Assembly: GCA_963812245.1 (NCBI GenBank)
Contig: CAWEUK010000002.1
Location: 1,612,001 to 1,676,000 of the forward strand
DNA length: 64,000 nucleotides
DNA from: Salsipaludibacter sp963812245
GTDB lineage: Bacteria; Actinomycetota; Nitriliruptoria; Nitriliruptorales; Nitriliruptoraceae
Direction of reading: 5' to 3'
Shown here: piece by piece, positions 40,606 to 50,458 of the stretch
How the letters are laid out: every line of letters begins with the position of its first letter
Position numbering within the stretch: position 1 is the first letter of the stretch
Program-made: the position numbers and the translations under genes
Notes under the pieces: generated by a model
Databases searched by the model: none
The model's input: the letters and a program-made list of their open reading frames with translations, nothing else
What the model was told of the DNA's origin: nothing

Positions 40606-41832
40606 CTACTTGGCGTTGTCGGAGGTGACGGAGTCGCCTGTCGACGGCTGTTCGCACCTGGCTCCGAAGGTGTGGGCCACCGACTGCCCCCAGTTGGTCG
40701 AGTCGGCCTGCACCTGGAAGTGCAGGTGGGCGCCGCTTGACCGACCCGTGTTGCCCGACAGCGCGATCACCTGACCTTGGCTGACCTTGTCCCCGACGTT
40801 GACGAGCACACCGTTGCGCTGGATGTGGAAGTACCAGCTGGTGAAGCCCCCCGAATGCCGCAGGCGAACCGCATTGCCCCAGTTCTGCAGGCTTCCTGCG
40901 GGAAAGGGCGTGTTGCCGGGGCCGGTGGCCTGGTTGGGGTTGAAGGTGGCGGACTGGTTCTCCTGGAGCCACTCGACGGTGCCGCTGCGGGCCGCGCGAA
41001 TCTGCGTCCCCGCCGGCAGGCCGAAGTCGAACGCCCAGGCCTGGCTGCCGTTGTGGGAGCCAGTCGGGTTGTTGTTGCCCTGTCCGACCCTGCGTGTCGC
41101 GCCGCCGGCCCACGGATAGCGATACAGGCCCACTGGATCATCGTGCAGCTCGAGGCACGCGATCCGCATCCCGTTGGCGAAGTGGGCCGAATCCATGGTC
41201 CTGAAGTCCACCGAGCTCCGTCGCGAGGTCCACCACTGCGCCCCGGTGCCGGGCCGCCACACCGCCGCGTACTTGCCGTCGTCGATCGCCAGTTCGGCGA
41301 TGCGCAGGCCACGATCGAAGTAGGTCTTGTCCTGCGCGGCGAACTGTCCACTGGTGATGCCCCAGTGGACCCGCTGTTCACCCGTGCCGGGACGCCAGAC
41401 CGCAGCGATCTTGCCGTCGTGGACCGCCAGTTCGGTGATCCGCAGGCCGCGGTTGAAGTAGGTCGTGTCCTGGTCCTTGAACTGGCTGCCGGTCATGCCC
41501 CACCGGACGCGCTGTTCGCCGCTGCCGGGTCGCCACACGGCGGCGACTCGCGTGCCGACGACGAGCGAGGTGATGCGCAGGCCGCGGTTGAAGTAGGTCG
41601 TGTCCTGGTCCTTGAACTGGTCACCGGTCATGCCCCACCGGACGCGCTGTTCGCCGCTGCCGGGTCGCCACACGGCGGCGACTCGCGTGCCGACGACGAG
41701 CGAGGTGATGCGCAGGCCGCGGTTGAAGTAGGTCGTGTCCTGGTCCTTGAACTGGTCACCGGTCATGCCCCACCGGACGCGCTGTTCGCCGCTGCCCGGC
41801 CGCCACACGACTGCAAATGCGTTCTCACCCAT
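40606..41832 (-). CDS. M23 metallopeptidase with five tandem 45-residue repeats
   Basis: 408 aa. Residues 6-230 hold five copies of a 45-residue unit (VWRPGSGEQRVRWGMTGDQF, then KDQDTTYFNRGLRI), as in the bacterial tandem-repeat domain of polyglycine-hydrolase-like proteins. Residues 260-400 are a LytM/M23 endopeptidase: first His and Asp in NGSQAWAFDFGLPAGTQI, late GAHLHFQVQ (HxH), with TSWYFHIQRNGVLVNVGDKV between, typical of enzymes cutting peptidoglycan cross-bridges. No signal peptide or lipobox at the N-terminus, so export is unexplained. ATG 41832. The first three repeats are nearly identical in DNA. Role could be cell-wall remodelling or attack on other bacteria. Confidence 0.83.
   Translation of the reverse strand: MGENAFAVVWRPGSGEQRVRWGMTGDQFKDQDTTYFNRGLRITSLVVGTRVAAVWRPGSGEQRVRWGMTGDQFKDQDTTYFNRGLRITSLVVGTRVAAVWRPGSGEQRVRWGMTGSQFKDQDTTYFNRGLRITELAVHDGKIAAVWRPGTGEQRVHWGITSGQFAAQDKTYFDRGLRIAELAIDDGKYAAVWRPGTGAQWWTSRRSSVDFRTMDSAHFANGMRIACLELHDDPVGLYRYPWAGGATRRVGQGNNNPTGSHNGSQAWAFDFGLPAGTQIRAARSGTVEWLQENQSATFNPNQATGPGNTPFPAGSLQNWGNAVRLRHSGGFTSWYFHIQRNGVLVNVGDKVSQGQVIALSGNTGRSSGAHLHFQVQADSTNWGQSVAHTFGARCEQPSTGDSVTSDNAK
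41430..41825. repeat. Near-identical 135-bp tandem repeats in the M23 gene
   Basis: The segment beginning GCTGCC(G/C)GG recurs at 41521, 41656 and 41791, an exact 135-bp period with only scattered differences, encoding repeats 1-3 of the protein. Two older, more diverged copies follow downstream in the gene. Recent expansion or homogenisation; also a place where assemblies collapse. Confidence 0.9.
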
Positions 41833-41846
41833 CGGAGTCCCCCGTT

Positions 41847-41890
41847 GTCTGCGGCACTGGGAGGAAGTCTCCCGTCTGCGGCACTGGGAG
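41847..41890. repeat. Two 17-bp direct repeats upstream of M23 gene
   Basis: GTCTGCGGCACTGGGAG at 41847-41863 and again at 41874-41890, 27 bp apart, in the likely promoter of the minus-strand peptidase gene. Candidate binding site. The rest of 41891-41996 shows no gene. Confidence 0.6.
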
Positions 41891-41996
41891 CCCAGCGACC
41901 GGCTCGTGATACGTCAGGTGGACCACCACGGATGCACGATCATGCGCCCTCGTTGCCCGACGCGGCAGTCGTCGAGCTGATGACTGGTCAGTCACG

Positions 41997-44900
41997 TCAC
42001 GACGGGCCATTGTCAGGGCAGGTGTCGTGGTGGGGCTCACCTGCGAAGTACTGCGCCCATTCGTCATCCGTGAGGTTGCGCCCGGCGGCATTGCATGCGG
42101 CCGTGACCCAGGTGGCCGGGTCGAGCGGGATCCACGAAACGGGGTCGAACCCGACCACCAGGCCCGCTGCATTCGGCTCGATGACGCCGCCGGGTCCGGG
42201 GATCGGGCCTGCCAGGATGGTCAGGTCCTCGAGCCGCCACAGTCGAACGCTGGCCTCGTAGTCGTCCACGGTCGCCATGAGCCGGCCGTCGTGGCTGAAG
42301 GTCGGGCGATAGATGGGATACGCCAGCCCGGTCACCTCGTCGAGCACCACGTCGAGGTCGTCTGGATCTCGCAGCGCCACGCTGCCCTCCTGGGAACTGG
42401 TGACCACGGTGTCATCAGGCGTGAAGGCGGCCGTGATGCCGACCGGTCCGGTTTCCGAGCGCACTGGCACTGCCGGGTCGGTGACGTCCCAGGTCGCGGC
42501 GTGGTCACCGGTGGTCGCCACCAGCAGGCCGGCCGCGGCGGTGGAGAAGTCCAGCATCGTCACGAATCCCCCACCGCCAGTGGCGAGTTCGTCGCGTGTG
42601 GCGACCAGGGTGAGGTCCTGCGTCGCGCGCACTTCCACCCGCCCGTCTCCGCGACCCAGCGCCACCAGTTCGCCGTCGTCGCTGACGGCGACGGCGGCAT
42701 AGATCCAGGGCGCCATCGGCCCCATGGACACGGGTCCTGCCACACGTTCGCCGGTGTCGCGGTCCCACGTCTCGACCACCCCTTCGCAGGGTTCCTGCGC
42801 CGTCGGGGCGGTGTCACGACACCTGGTCGTCACGACCACGGATCCAGGGGCGAAGGCCACGCCACCGATGCTGGAGTTCTCGGGATCCTCCATGGCCAGG
42901 GTCGCCACGGGCTCATGGCTGTCGAGGTCGAACAGGCGGACACCGGCACCGCCACCGGCCATGGCGAGGAGGCTGCCGTCGGGGGAGATCGTGGGGATGC
43001 CCGGCGCCGACCCCGGGAATCGGCTCGACGACGGGGGAGGGCGGGTCGAGGTCCCAGGCGACCACCGTCCCTGCGAGGCCGGCGGTCACCAGTTGCGCGT
43101 CCGACGTGAACGCGACGTCGGTGGCGTCGGCGACCAGGGTCGTCTGCCGCTCCGACCTCCCGTCGGTGCGCAGTTCCCAGATCGGGACGCGATTGAACGC
43201 GGCGATGGCCATCCGGGAGCCGTTGGGTGACACCGCCATGCCGGTCACCTGTCCGTCCACCAACGGGCCCTCGTCGACCTGCAGCGACGCGGCGTCGAGC
43301 ACGTAGGCGCCGGCATCGAAGGTGGCCACCACCACCTGCTCGCGGTCGGCAAGCGGTGCGATGGCAACCACCGGACTCGGTCCGGGCAGGGGCAGGTCGC
43401 CAACCATGCTCGGTGCTGCGGCGGCACCCGATCCCAGCGCTGTGTCGAGATCCCAGGCCCACAGGCCGCCGTCGAAGCCGCCGGCGAGCAGCCGATCACC
43501 GTCAGGACTCCAGGCAACGGAGATGATCCGTTCCCCCGAGCCCGTCTCCAGGACCTGCTCCTGTCGGGACCCCACGTCCACGATCCGCACCCGCCCGATG
43601 CCGGTCGCGGCAAGGCGGTCGCCGGAGGGCGAGAAGGCCACCTCCACCGATTCCCCTTCGCGCGCCGGCAGGTCGAAGAGCGGCTCCCCGGTGGTCACGT
43701 CGTGGACGACGGCGCCGATGCCGTCGACGGGCATCCCGCTGGCCGCGACGTGCGTCGACGAGATCGCCACGCCGTTGACGCGTTCGAGGATCGGGGCATC
43801 GAAGGCGGCAAATGCGAGGTCGCCGGCAAGGTCGCGGACCTCGACGCCCCCGTCGACGCCCTTCAGCGCGATCGAGTCGTCACCGAGGGCCACGGCCTGG
43901 TAGCCACGGTCGCCTTCGCGGATGGTGTGCGGCACTGGCCGTGGCTGGGTCAGGACGTTGAGCAGGCCGCGCTGGGTCAGGTCCGAGTCGTCGAGCCGAA
44001 AGGCCTCGACGGCCAGCAGCAGGGCCAGTGGCCAGTCCGACTCGAGGGCCTCGTCCGCGGCTGCCAGGACTCCCGTCGTCGCCGCTCGGGCGCGAGCGTC
44101 CGCGGCCGCGGCGTTGCGGGAGGCGGCGACCTGGCCCTCGATCGCCACGCCACCGACGATCAGTGCGATCGCGAGCGCGCCTGCCAGGAGTCGACGTTGT
44201 CGACGCAGGGTCCGATTGGCCTGTTCTCGCTGGGCGACGACGAGTGCGCGACGGTGCTCGTCATCCTCGCGCCGGACGCGACTTGCCGCGACCAGTGCTG
44301 CGACCGCAGCTGGCAACGAGCTGGACCGCGTCGACGCGTGTTCCAGCACACGGTCGAGGGTGGCGCCACGAAGCAGCGAGCCCCGGTCCCGGTCCAGCTC
44401 CTCCCATGTCGCTGCTGCGCGACGAAGCCGGGACAGCAGTCGGAGCCAGTCGCGGTCCGCCTCGATCCAGTCGTGCAGGCGTGGCCATCGACGCAAGCAG
44501 GGACTCGTGGGCCACCTCGACCGTGGGGTCGCGCGTCTCTGGATCCCGGTCCGAGATCAACAGGCGAGCATCCACCCAACGCTCGACCACCGCATCCATG
44601 GACGGTCCATCATCCTCGCCCGTCACCAGCTCCGAGCGCGTGGCCCGGCGGCGCTCAGGGTTCCCGGTCTGCTCCACCACGACCAGGTGTTCGAAGAGCC
44701 TGTGGACGGTCCTTCGTTCGTCCGGCGTGCCGGACTGGTACAGCCGTTCCGCCCGGTTCGCGATGGCGGCGTCGACGCCGCCCAGCGCGGCCAGGTCGGC
44801 CCGCGTCAGGCTGCCGTCGGCCTGCTCGGCCAGTTGGTAGAGGGTGAACTGGAGGGCTGGCAGCGCACCGGGTCGATCCGTCGTGGCGTCGACCAGCTCT

Positions 44901-46960
44901 GCGACCAGGCCGGGCTCGATGGCGAGACGATCCGCCGGGCCGGTGATCGCCATGGCGAGGTCGGCCGCCGACATCGCCGGCAGGGGCACGGTCGCGTCGG
45001 CCACCAGTGGGCCAAGCGTGGGATTGGCCAGTGGCCGGTCGAAGTGGTCCGCGCGCAGGGTGGCCAGCACATGGGCCGGACCATCGGCCGCGCGAGCCAG
45101 CTCGACGAGCAGCTCGATGAAGGCGGTGCGATCCGATCGCTCAGCCAGCGTGAACACCTCCTCGAGCTGGTCCACGACCACCAGCACGCGGGTGTCGGTG
45201 GGCACGGTGGCCGCCAGCCAGGCCGCGGTCGCGACCGGGTCGGCGCGCAGGCGACCCGCACTGGGCACCGCGTCCCTGGTCGCGACGCGTTCGAAGGCTG
45301 CGCGCAACTCCTTGAAGGGCGTCGACCCCGGGGTCAGCAGCGTGGCGACCCAGCCGTCCGGCAGCGCCGGGACGACTCCGGCCCGCACGACGCTGGACTT
45401 GCCCGTGCCCGAGCCACCAACCACCACCGTCAGCCGGTTGGCACCGGGTGCCTGCACCCGTTCCACGAGCTGGGCAACCACGTCGTCGCGGCCGAAGAAC
45501 CGGTCTGCATCGCCCAGGTCGAACGCCCGGAGCCCGACGTAGGGGTTGCCGAACGGTTTCGATCGCCCCCCCGTCACGTCCGCCAGGACGGCTTCGACCA
45601 CGGTGCGCAGCCGGTCCCGCGAGTTCGACGTCGCAGCGGTCGGGGTGACGGCTGCCTCCGGCAGATCGGGCACGGCGAAGCCGAGCAGGACGACCAGATC
45701 GAGAAACCCGGCCACGTCGTCCCGGGCCGGCCCCGGCACACCGCCCAGCACGAAGTCTGCCAGGTGGGCGTGGCCGTCCCGGTCGAACAGGATGCTTCGG
45801 GGGCCGAGGTTGCCGTGGTGCACGCCGCGTCGGACGCACGCGACCAGCGCGCCACCGATGCGCTCGACGATCGCCACACGGGCCGCCACCGATGGACCGT
45901 CACCTGCGAGACGGTCGGCAAGCGTGCCGCCGTCGAGGCGCGCCACGATCAGTGCGGCAGCCCCGGGCTCACGCCAGGCGTCCCGGACCGTGGCGATCGC
46001 CGGATGCTCCACCGAGGCGAGTTTCCTCGCGTCGGCCTCGAAGCGACGGACGAACTCGGGATCGTCGGCGATCGCGGCCGGATACACCCGTGCGACCACG
46101 TCGTGGTCCGACCCCGCGCGTCGTGCTGCGAACACCGCCCCGGCGCGACCGGAGCCAAGCCGTTCGCCCAGCAGCCATCCACGCAACGGACGCCCAGCGA
46201 CCGTCGTTGAGTGGAGGGACTCGTCGTGGTGCAGGATTGCGGACTCGAGTTCGAGCAGGCTCGGGCTGGGGTCGAGTCCGAGTTCGTCTGCCAGACGTCG
46301 TCGATGTGCTCGCAGTGCAGCCAGGGCATCGGCATGCCGGCCGGACCGGTACAGGGCCAGCGCAAGTCGTTCACGGAACCCGTCACGCCACGGGTCGTCG
46401 GCAACCAGTCGCTCGAGCCTCGCGACCACCTCGCCGGCGCGGCCGAATGCCAGTTCTGCGTCGAGCAGGGCCTCGCGGGCGACGTTGCGTGACTCTGCGA
46501 GCCGACGCGCCTCGGGTTGGGCCCACGGTTCGTCCGCGAATTCCTCCAGCGCATCGCCGTGCCACCGGCCCAGTGCTCGCCGCAGCAACGCCAGGGCACC
46601 CGACGCGTCACCGTAGGACAGCGCACGACGGGCCCGTTCGGACTCGGCCTCGAACCGGGCTGCGTCCACCGCGTCGTCGTCGGCGACCAGGCGATAGCCG
46701 ACGCCGACCCGTTCGATGACACCCTCTGATCCCGCTCCCAGGGCGGTTCGCAGGCGCGACACGTAGGTCCGCAGCGTGGCCGCGGCGCGCGGTGACGGTG
46801 ACCCCACGAACACGATCTCCGCCAGGGCGTCATCGGAAACGACCACGTTGCGATGCATGATCAGCGCAGCGAGCAGTCGTCGTTGCCGGGCACCCCCGAT
46901 CGGCACGGTGCTCCCGTCCCGTTCCACCGTCACGGGTCCCAGAACGCGATAGTGCAACAT
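41997..46960 (-). CDS. Giant SARP/BTAD - pseudokinase - nSTAND - WD40 regulator, two frame breaks
   Basis: About 1650 aa. Order: OmpR-like winged helix (residues 1-95, with APRGAR-like GGARQRRLLAALIMHRN), BTAD domain (about 100-245, ELGLDPSPSLLELESAIL at its end), a protein-kinase-like domain (about 260-480) in which HRD is replaced by GVHHGNLGPRSILFDRDG and DFG by ADFVLGG, an nSTAND1 ATPase (NPYVGLRAFDLGDADRFFGR, Walker A VVGGSGTGKSSV, Walker B VLVVVDQLEEVF), one membrane helix (LLAGALAIALIVGGVAIEG, about residue 930) and WD40 repeats to the C-terminus. Breaks near 44488 and 43011 each fit one extra base. It resembles AfsR-type signalling regulators with sensing propeller outside the DNA-binding part. 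Divergent from a lipoprotein gene that it probably controls. Confidence 0.85.
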
Positions 46961-46999
46961 CGCTGCCTCCCCTGGTCAGCACGAGCGTCCCGACCTGGC

Positions 47000-47107
47000 G
47001 TTGCAACCTCGTTGCAGTCACCATAGGTCGTCGCGCAATGGCCGCCAAGCCCCGGTTTCGGCGCTGGCTCGACGCCTGCAACGACACTGCAACACCCTGA
47101 ATGCATG
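47000..47107. promoter_or_regulatory. SARP-type phased direct repeats in divergent promoter
   Basis: GTTGCA at 47000 and 47011 and, in the opposite orientation, TGCAAC at 47077 and 47088: two pairs of direct repeats, each with an 11-bp period, inverted relative to each other. SARP-family activators bind heptamer direct repeats spaced 11 bp, ending 8 bp before the -10; here 8 bp after the last TGCAAC comes TGCATG (47102-47107) in front of the lipoprotein gene. The adjacent gene encodes a SARP-domain protein. Confidence 0.7.
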
Positions 47108-47154
47108 CTTGTTTCGCTCGGTCACCCACTGGTGTCCACCTCGAGGAGGAACGC

Positions 47155-48315
47155 ATGTCGCCGTCGTCGCCCGCCCACCGAATCCGCTTCCCCCGCACCA
47201 CTCGATCTGGTGCCCGTGCAGTCCGCACCGGCATCCTCGGACTGCTGGTCCTGCTCGTCGCGGCCTGCGGATCCGCCACCAACCCGGACGGAGGTGCCGC
47301 AGCGGCGTCGAACCCCGACATTGCCGCCAGCGGCGCCACGACTGCCACCCCGGACTCCAGTGCGTCGTCGGTGCCCACCAGCCCAGACCAGGGGGCACCC
47401 ACCTCCATGCCCACCGATCCTCGCACCGCCCTGGCTGCCAAGGAAGCCACGTGGCCGCCCCGGCTCGACCTTGCGGCGTTCGATGTCGACGCCACCCAAC
47501 CGCTGGAGGTCACCGAGCTCAGCCGCACGACCAACGACGGCGTGACCATCCGCGAGCTGACCTACACCAGCGCTGCCGAGGGCGTCGTCCCGGCCCTGCT
47601 CGCCGAGCCGCAGGACCCGACCGCCCACGGGATGGTCATGGTCCCGGGGTCGCCTGAACGCAAGGAGGCCTACATCTCGGCGATCAGCGAGTTCGCCTGC
47701 GCCGGGTTGACCACGATCGTGGTGGATCCGCCCTGGGCGCGCGAAGATGGCCGCAGCGGTGAGGAAGCCGTGGCCTTCACGGCCCAGGATCGCGACGAGC
47801 AGGTGCAGCTGATCCGGGACGTCCGCCGTGCCGTCGACCTCCTCGAACAGGACTACGACGTCGATCGCGTGGGCTACACCGCGATCAGCTACGGCGCCGT
47901 CATGGGGTTGCAGGTGGCAGCCGTGGAACCACGAATCGACGCGTTCGCGTTGCTGTCGGTCGATGGTGGGCTGGTGGACCACTTCACCTACAACGGCCAT
48001 CCGATCGGGATCCTCGCGATGGCACCCAGGCAGGAGCAGGAAGCCTGGATCGAGGCCCTGGCGCCTGTCGAGCCGGTCCGATTCGTCAGCGAGGCAACGG
48101 CGCCGATCCTGTTCCTGCAGGGTCGGGAGGACAACGTCACCCCACCACAGAAGGCCGAGATCGTCCACGTCGCTGCCGCCGACGTCGCCGACGTCCGGTG
48201 GTACGACGCCGGACACGACCTCGAGCCCCAGGCCTTTCGCGACATGTTCACCTGGTGGGCCGAGCAGTTCGACCTCGACCGGGAGCGCGTCGCGAACTGC
48301 CCAGCCGGCGAGTAG
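47155..48315 (+). CDS. Secreted lipoprotein alpha/beta hydrolase
   Basis: 386 aa. Signal peptide TGILGLLVLLVAAC with lipobox (Cys about residue 38), then a Ser/Thr/Ala-rich linker of about 60 residues, then a dienelactone-hydrolase-like alpha/beta fold: MVMVPGSPERKEAYISAISE, nucleophile Ser in VGYTAISYGAVMGLQVAA, acid in LFLQGREDNVTPPQK, His in WYDAGHDLEPQAF. ATG 47155 with GAGGAA 4 bases upstream. Anchored outside the membrane; substrate unknown (ester, peptide or lactone). Likely target of the divergent giant regulator through the shared 11-bp repeats. Confidence 0.83.
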   Translation: MSPSSPAHRIRFPRTTRSGARAVRTGILGLLVLLVAACGSATNPDGGAAAASNPDIAASGATTATPDSSASSVPTSPDQGAPTSMPTDPRTALAAKEATWPPRLDLAAFDVDATQPLEVTELSRTTNDGVTIRELTYTSAAEGVVPALLAEPQDPTAHGMVMVPGSPERKEAYISAISEFACAGLTTIVVDPPWAREDGRSGEEAVAFTAQDRDEQVQLIRDVRRAVDLLEQDYDVDRVGYTAISYGAVMGLQVAAVEPRIDAFALLSVDGGLVDHFTYNGHPIGILAMAPRQEQEAWIEALAPVEPVRFVSEATAPILFLQGREDNVTPPQKAEIVHVAAADVADVRWYDAGHDLEPQAFRDMFTWWAEQFDLDRERVANCPAGE

Positions 48316-48366
48316 CCGTGCTCCCCGTGGGTGCCCGGCCCCCGGGCCGTGGGTGCCCGGGTTCCG

Positions 48367-49249
48367 TCAGACCTCGGTGGCCCAGATCGGGTCGCTCGTG
48401 GGCTGGTCGGAGCCACCGGCCGGCTCGATGGTGATGCCGACGGTCGCACCCGCCGGGACCGGGATGTCGAGCAGTTCGGGACTCGAAGGATCCTCGAACA
48501 GCCCGGCAGAGACGGCTCCGCGTTCGTCGATGACCCACACCTGCAGGACTTCGTCCTCACCGGGCGTGCCCAGTTCGGCCGAGGCGAGCACGGCCTGGTC
48601 GTCCGAGGACACCACCAGGGTCGTGCCGTCCAGCTGGATGGTTCGGGCACCGTCGGAGGCAAGCACGGCGGCAACCTGCTGGGCCTGCTCGTCGCGATCC
48701 TGCAGCTGACCATTGAGACTGGACGCCCACAGCCCCAGCGCCCCTGCCACCAGCACCAGAGCTGCGGCCAGTCCCAGTCCGAGGCGGTTGGCCAGGGCCA
48801 TGCCGCGCGAACCGTCGCGACCGGTCGTGCCCGTCACGGGGGTCGCAGACGGCGCCACGGCCGCGGCGGTCGCGTGGTCGTCGGGGCCGACGTCGAGACC
48901 CTCGTCGGCACCGGCATCGAGCGTGTCATCGGTGCTGGCGTCGGCACGGGCAGCTTCGGTCACGGGGTCCGGGTCCGACGTCTGCGGCCAGGTCGGCATC
49001 GTCGCGCTTCGCCGGCGGGGGGTCCTGACGCACCGACGTGATCATGGCCATCACGTCGGCCTTCATCGACGGCGGCGGGGCGTCCTCGGCAAGTTCTGAC
49101 AACCGGACGGTCGTTGCCTCGAAGGACGCGACCTCCTCGCGACAGGACGAACATTCGGCGAGGTGGGCCTCGAAGTCGTCGACCTCGTCGGCCGGCAGGG
49201 CGTCGAGGGCATAGGCACCTGCGAGGGTGTGGAGCTCTGGCGTGGTCAT
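48367..49249 (-). CDS. rskA: RskA-type anti-sigma factor, one frame break
   Basis: About 293 aa. N-terminal zinc-binding anti-sigma domain with the HxxxCxxC motif in EAHLAECSSCREEVASFE, a long acidic linker, one membrane helix (LGLGLAAALVLVAGALGLWA) and an extracytoplasmic RskA domain (RTIQLDGTTLVVSSDDQAVL ... PAGATVGITIEPAGG). The frames change by one extra base somewhere in 48960-48999, within the linker. ATG 49249 overlaps the sigma-factor stop (ATGA). Holds SigK inactive at the membrane until proteolysis. Confidence 0.88.
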
Positions 49250-49830
49250 TGCGCCACCTCCAGTTCATCGCGGAGCCGGATCATGCCGTCACGCATTCGG
49301 GTCTTGATGGTCCCCAGCGGCACGTCGAGTGCGGCGGCGACTTCCCGATAGGTGTACCCGTCGAACCAGGCCATCTGGATGGCCTGTCGTTGCAGGTCGG
49401 TCAGGTGCGCCATCGCTGCGCGCACCTCGGCGTGTTCATCGTCCATGACCACCCCTTCCGCGATCGTGTCGGCGGGACGCTCCATCTGTGTGCGTCCGGC
49501 TTTCTGGATGCGGTCCCGTGAGGACTGTTCGCGTCTGACGACGTCGACAGCACGGCGGTGGGCCAGTGTCAGGATCCAACTGGCGGCAGCACCCCGCTGG
49601 GGGTCGAACCTCGCTGCGGTCTTCCACAGTTCGGTCATCACCACCTGCATGGCGTCCTGGCTGAGCGTCGGGTCTCGCACGATTCGCTTGACGAGTCCGT
49701 AGACCCGCGCGCTGTAGCGGTCGTAGAGTTCCTCGAACGCGGCCGTGTCACCACGAGCAGTCCGTACCAGCAGGTCGTTGTCGGTCACGTGGTCGTCGTC
49801 GACGACGTGCAGGTGACGACGTGCGGCCAC
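49246..49830 (-). CDS. sigK: ECF RNA polymerase sigma factor, SigK type
   Basis: 194 aa. Region 2: ARGDTAAFEELYDRYSARVY, GLVKRIVRDPTLSQDAMQVV (sic, with D instead of E) and GAAASWILTLAHRRAVDVVR; region 4: LTDLQRQAIQMAWFDGYTYR, EVAAALDVPLGTIKTRMRDG. Length and co-transcribed RskA place it in the SigK group (ECF19), which typically directs its own operon and redox or envelope stress genes. ATG 49830. No promoter with clear SigK consensus was recognised upstream. Confidence 0.92.
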   Translation of the reverse strand: MAARRHLHVVDDDHVTDNDLLVRTARGDTAAFEELYDRYSARVYGLVKRIVRDPTLSQDAMQVVMTELWKTAARFDPQRGAAASWILTLAHRRAVDVVRREQSSRDRIQKAGRTQMERPADTIAEGVVMDDEHAEVRAAMAHLTDLQRQAIQMAWFDGYTYREVAAALDVPLGTIKTRMRDGMIRLRDELEVAQ

Positions 49831-49939
49831 GGCTGACTCCTGGCTGGATCCTGGGGGTCGCGGCGCAGGCGCCGGACCGTCATCCCGACCGACGGGTGTC
49901 GGTCACCAGTGGTTCGCCCGCGCCGTCCGTTCGGATTGG

Positions 49940-50335
49940 TCACGGCTTGACGGCCAGGACAGGACAGTCGGCGTGGAGGATGATGTCCTGGGCGTTGGAA
50001 CCCAACAGGAGCTTGCCGACGGGGGAGCGGCGTCGGATGCCGATGACCAGGAGGTCGACGTCCAGGTCCTCGGCAGTGCGCAGCAGGTCGTCGGACGGGG
50101 ACTTGCCCCGGGCATAGCGCTTGATCTCGAAGGTGACGCCGCGTTCGGTGAGGGTTGCCTGCGCCTCGTCCAGGGCGCGGTCGTGTTCGTACGCGATCTC
50201 CTCCTCGTCGCGCTCGCCACCCTTCATCGAGTGGACGACCACGAGCGTGGCGTCGCGAAGCAGCGCCTCCTCGATGGCGGCCTCGAACGCGGCCTTGCCC
50301 TCGTCGGTGTGCAGGAAGCCGACGGCGATGCGCAT
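49940..50335 (-). CDS. Universal stress protein, UspA family
   Basis: 131 aa single-domain Usp. RIAVGFLHTDEGKAAFEAAI opens the fold; nucleotide-binding motif G-2X-G-9X-G(S/T) appears as IGIRRRSPVGKLLLGSNAQD, followed by ILHADCPVLAVKP. ATG 50335. Monocistronic, just upstream (in its own direction) of sigK; may be part of the same stress response but no shared promoter is visible. Confidence 0.9.
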   Translation of the reverse strand: MRIAVGFLHTDEGKAAFEAAIEEALLRDATLVVVHSMKGGERDEEEIAYEHDRALDEAQATLTERGVTFEIKRYARGKSPSDDLLRTAEDLDVDLLVIGIRRRSPVGKLLLGSNAQDIILHADCPVLAVKP

Positions 50336-50458
50336 GATCTTGTCCTTGTCGTCGGGCCCAGTGGCCGGGCCGGTGAACCTGGATGGCGGTGGCGCTCACG
50401 CACCACCCCGAGTCTAGGCGGGCGGTCATCCCGGATGGCGCCGGGGCCGACCGAGCAG

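Noticed and set aside
43922..46210. Plus-strand open frame of about 760 codons opposite the giant regulator
   Set aside because: Antisense shadow; low-complexity Arg/Gly/Gln composition, no ribosome site, and overlaps conserved Walker and BTAD motifs on the other strand.
14591..49249. Programmed +1 frameshifting as an explanation for the many frame breaks
   Set aside because: No slippery motif, stop codon context or downstream structure is common to the sites; the extra base varies and the affected genes are unrelated, so base-call or assembly insertions are the simpler reading.
47155..50335. Defence island around the nSTAND regulator
   Set aside because: nSTAND/WD40 proteins can be anti-phage, but here the head is a SARP transcription factor and the neighbours are a lipoprotein, sigma/anti-sigma pair and Usp; no nuclease, toxin or other defence gene is adjacent.
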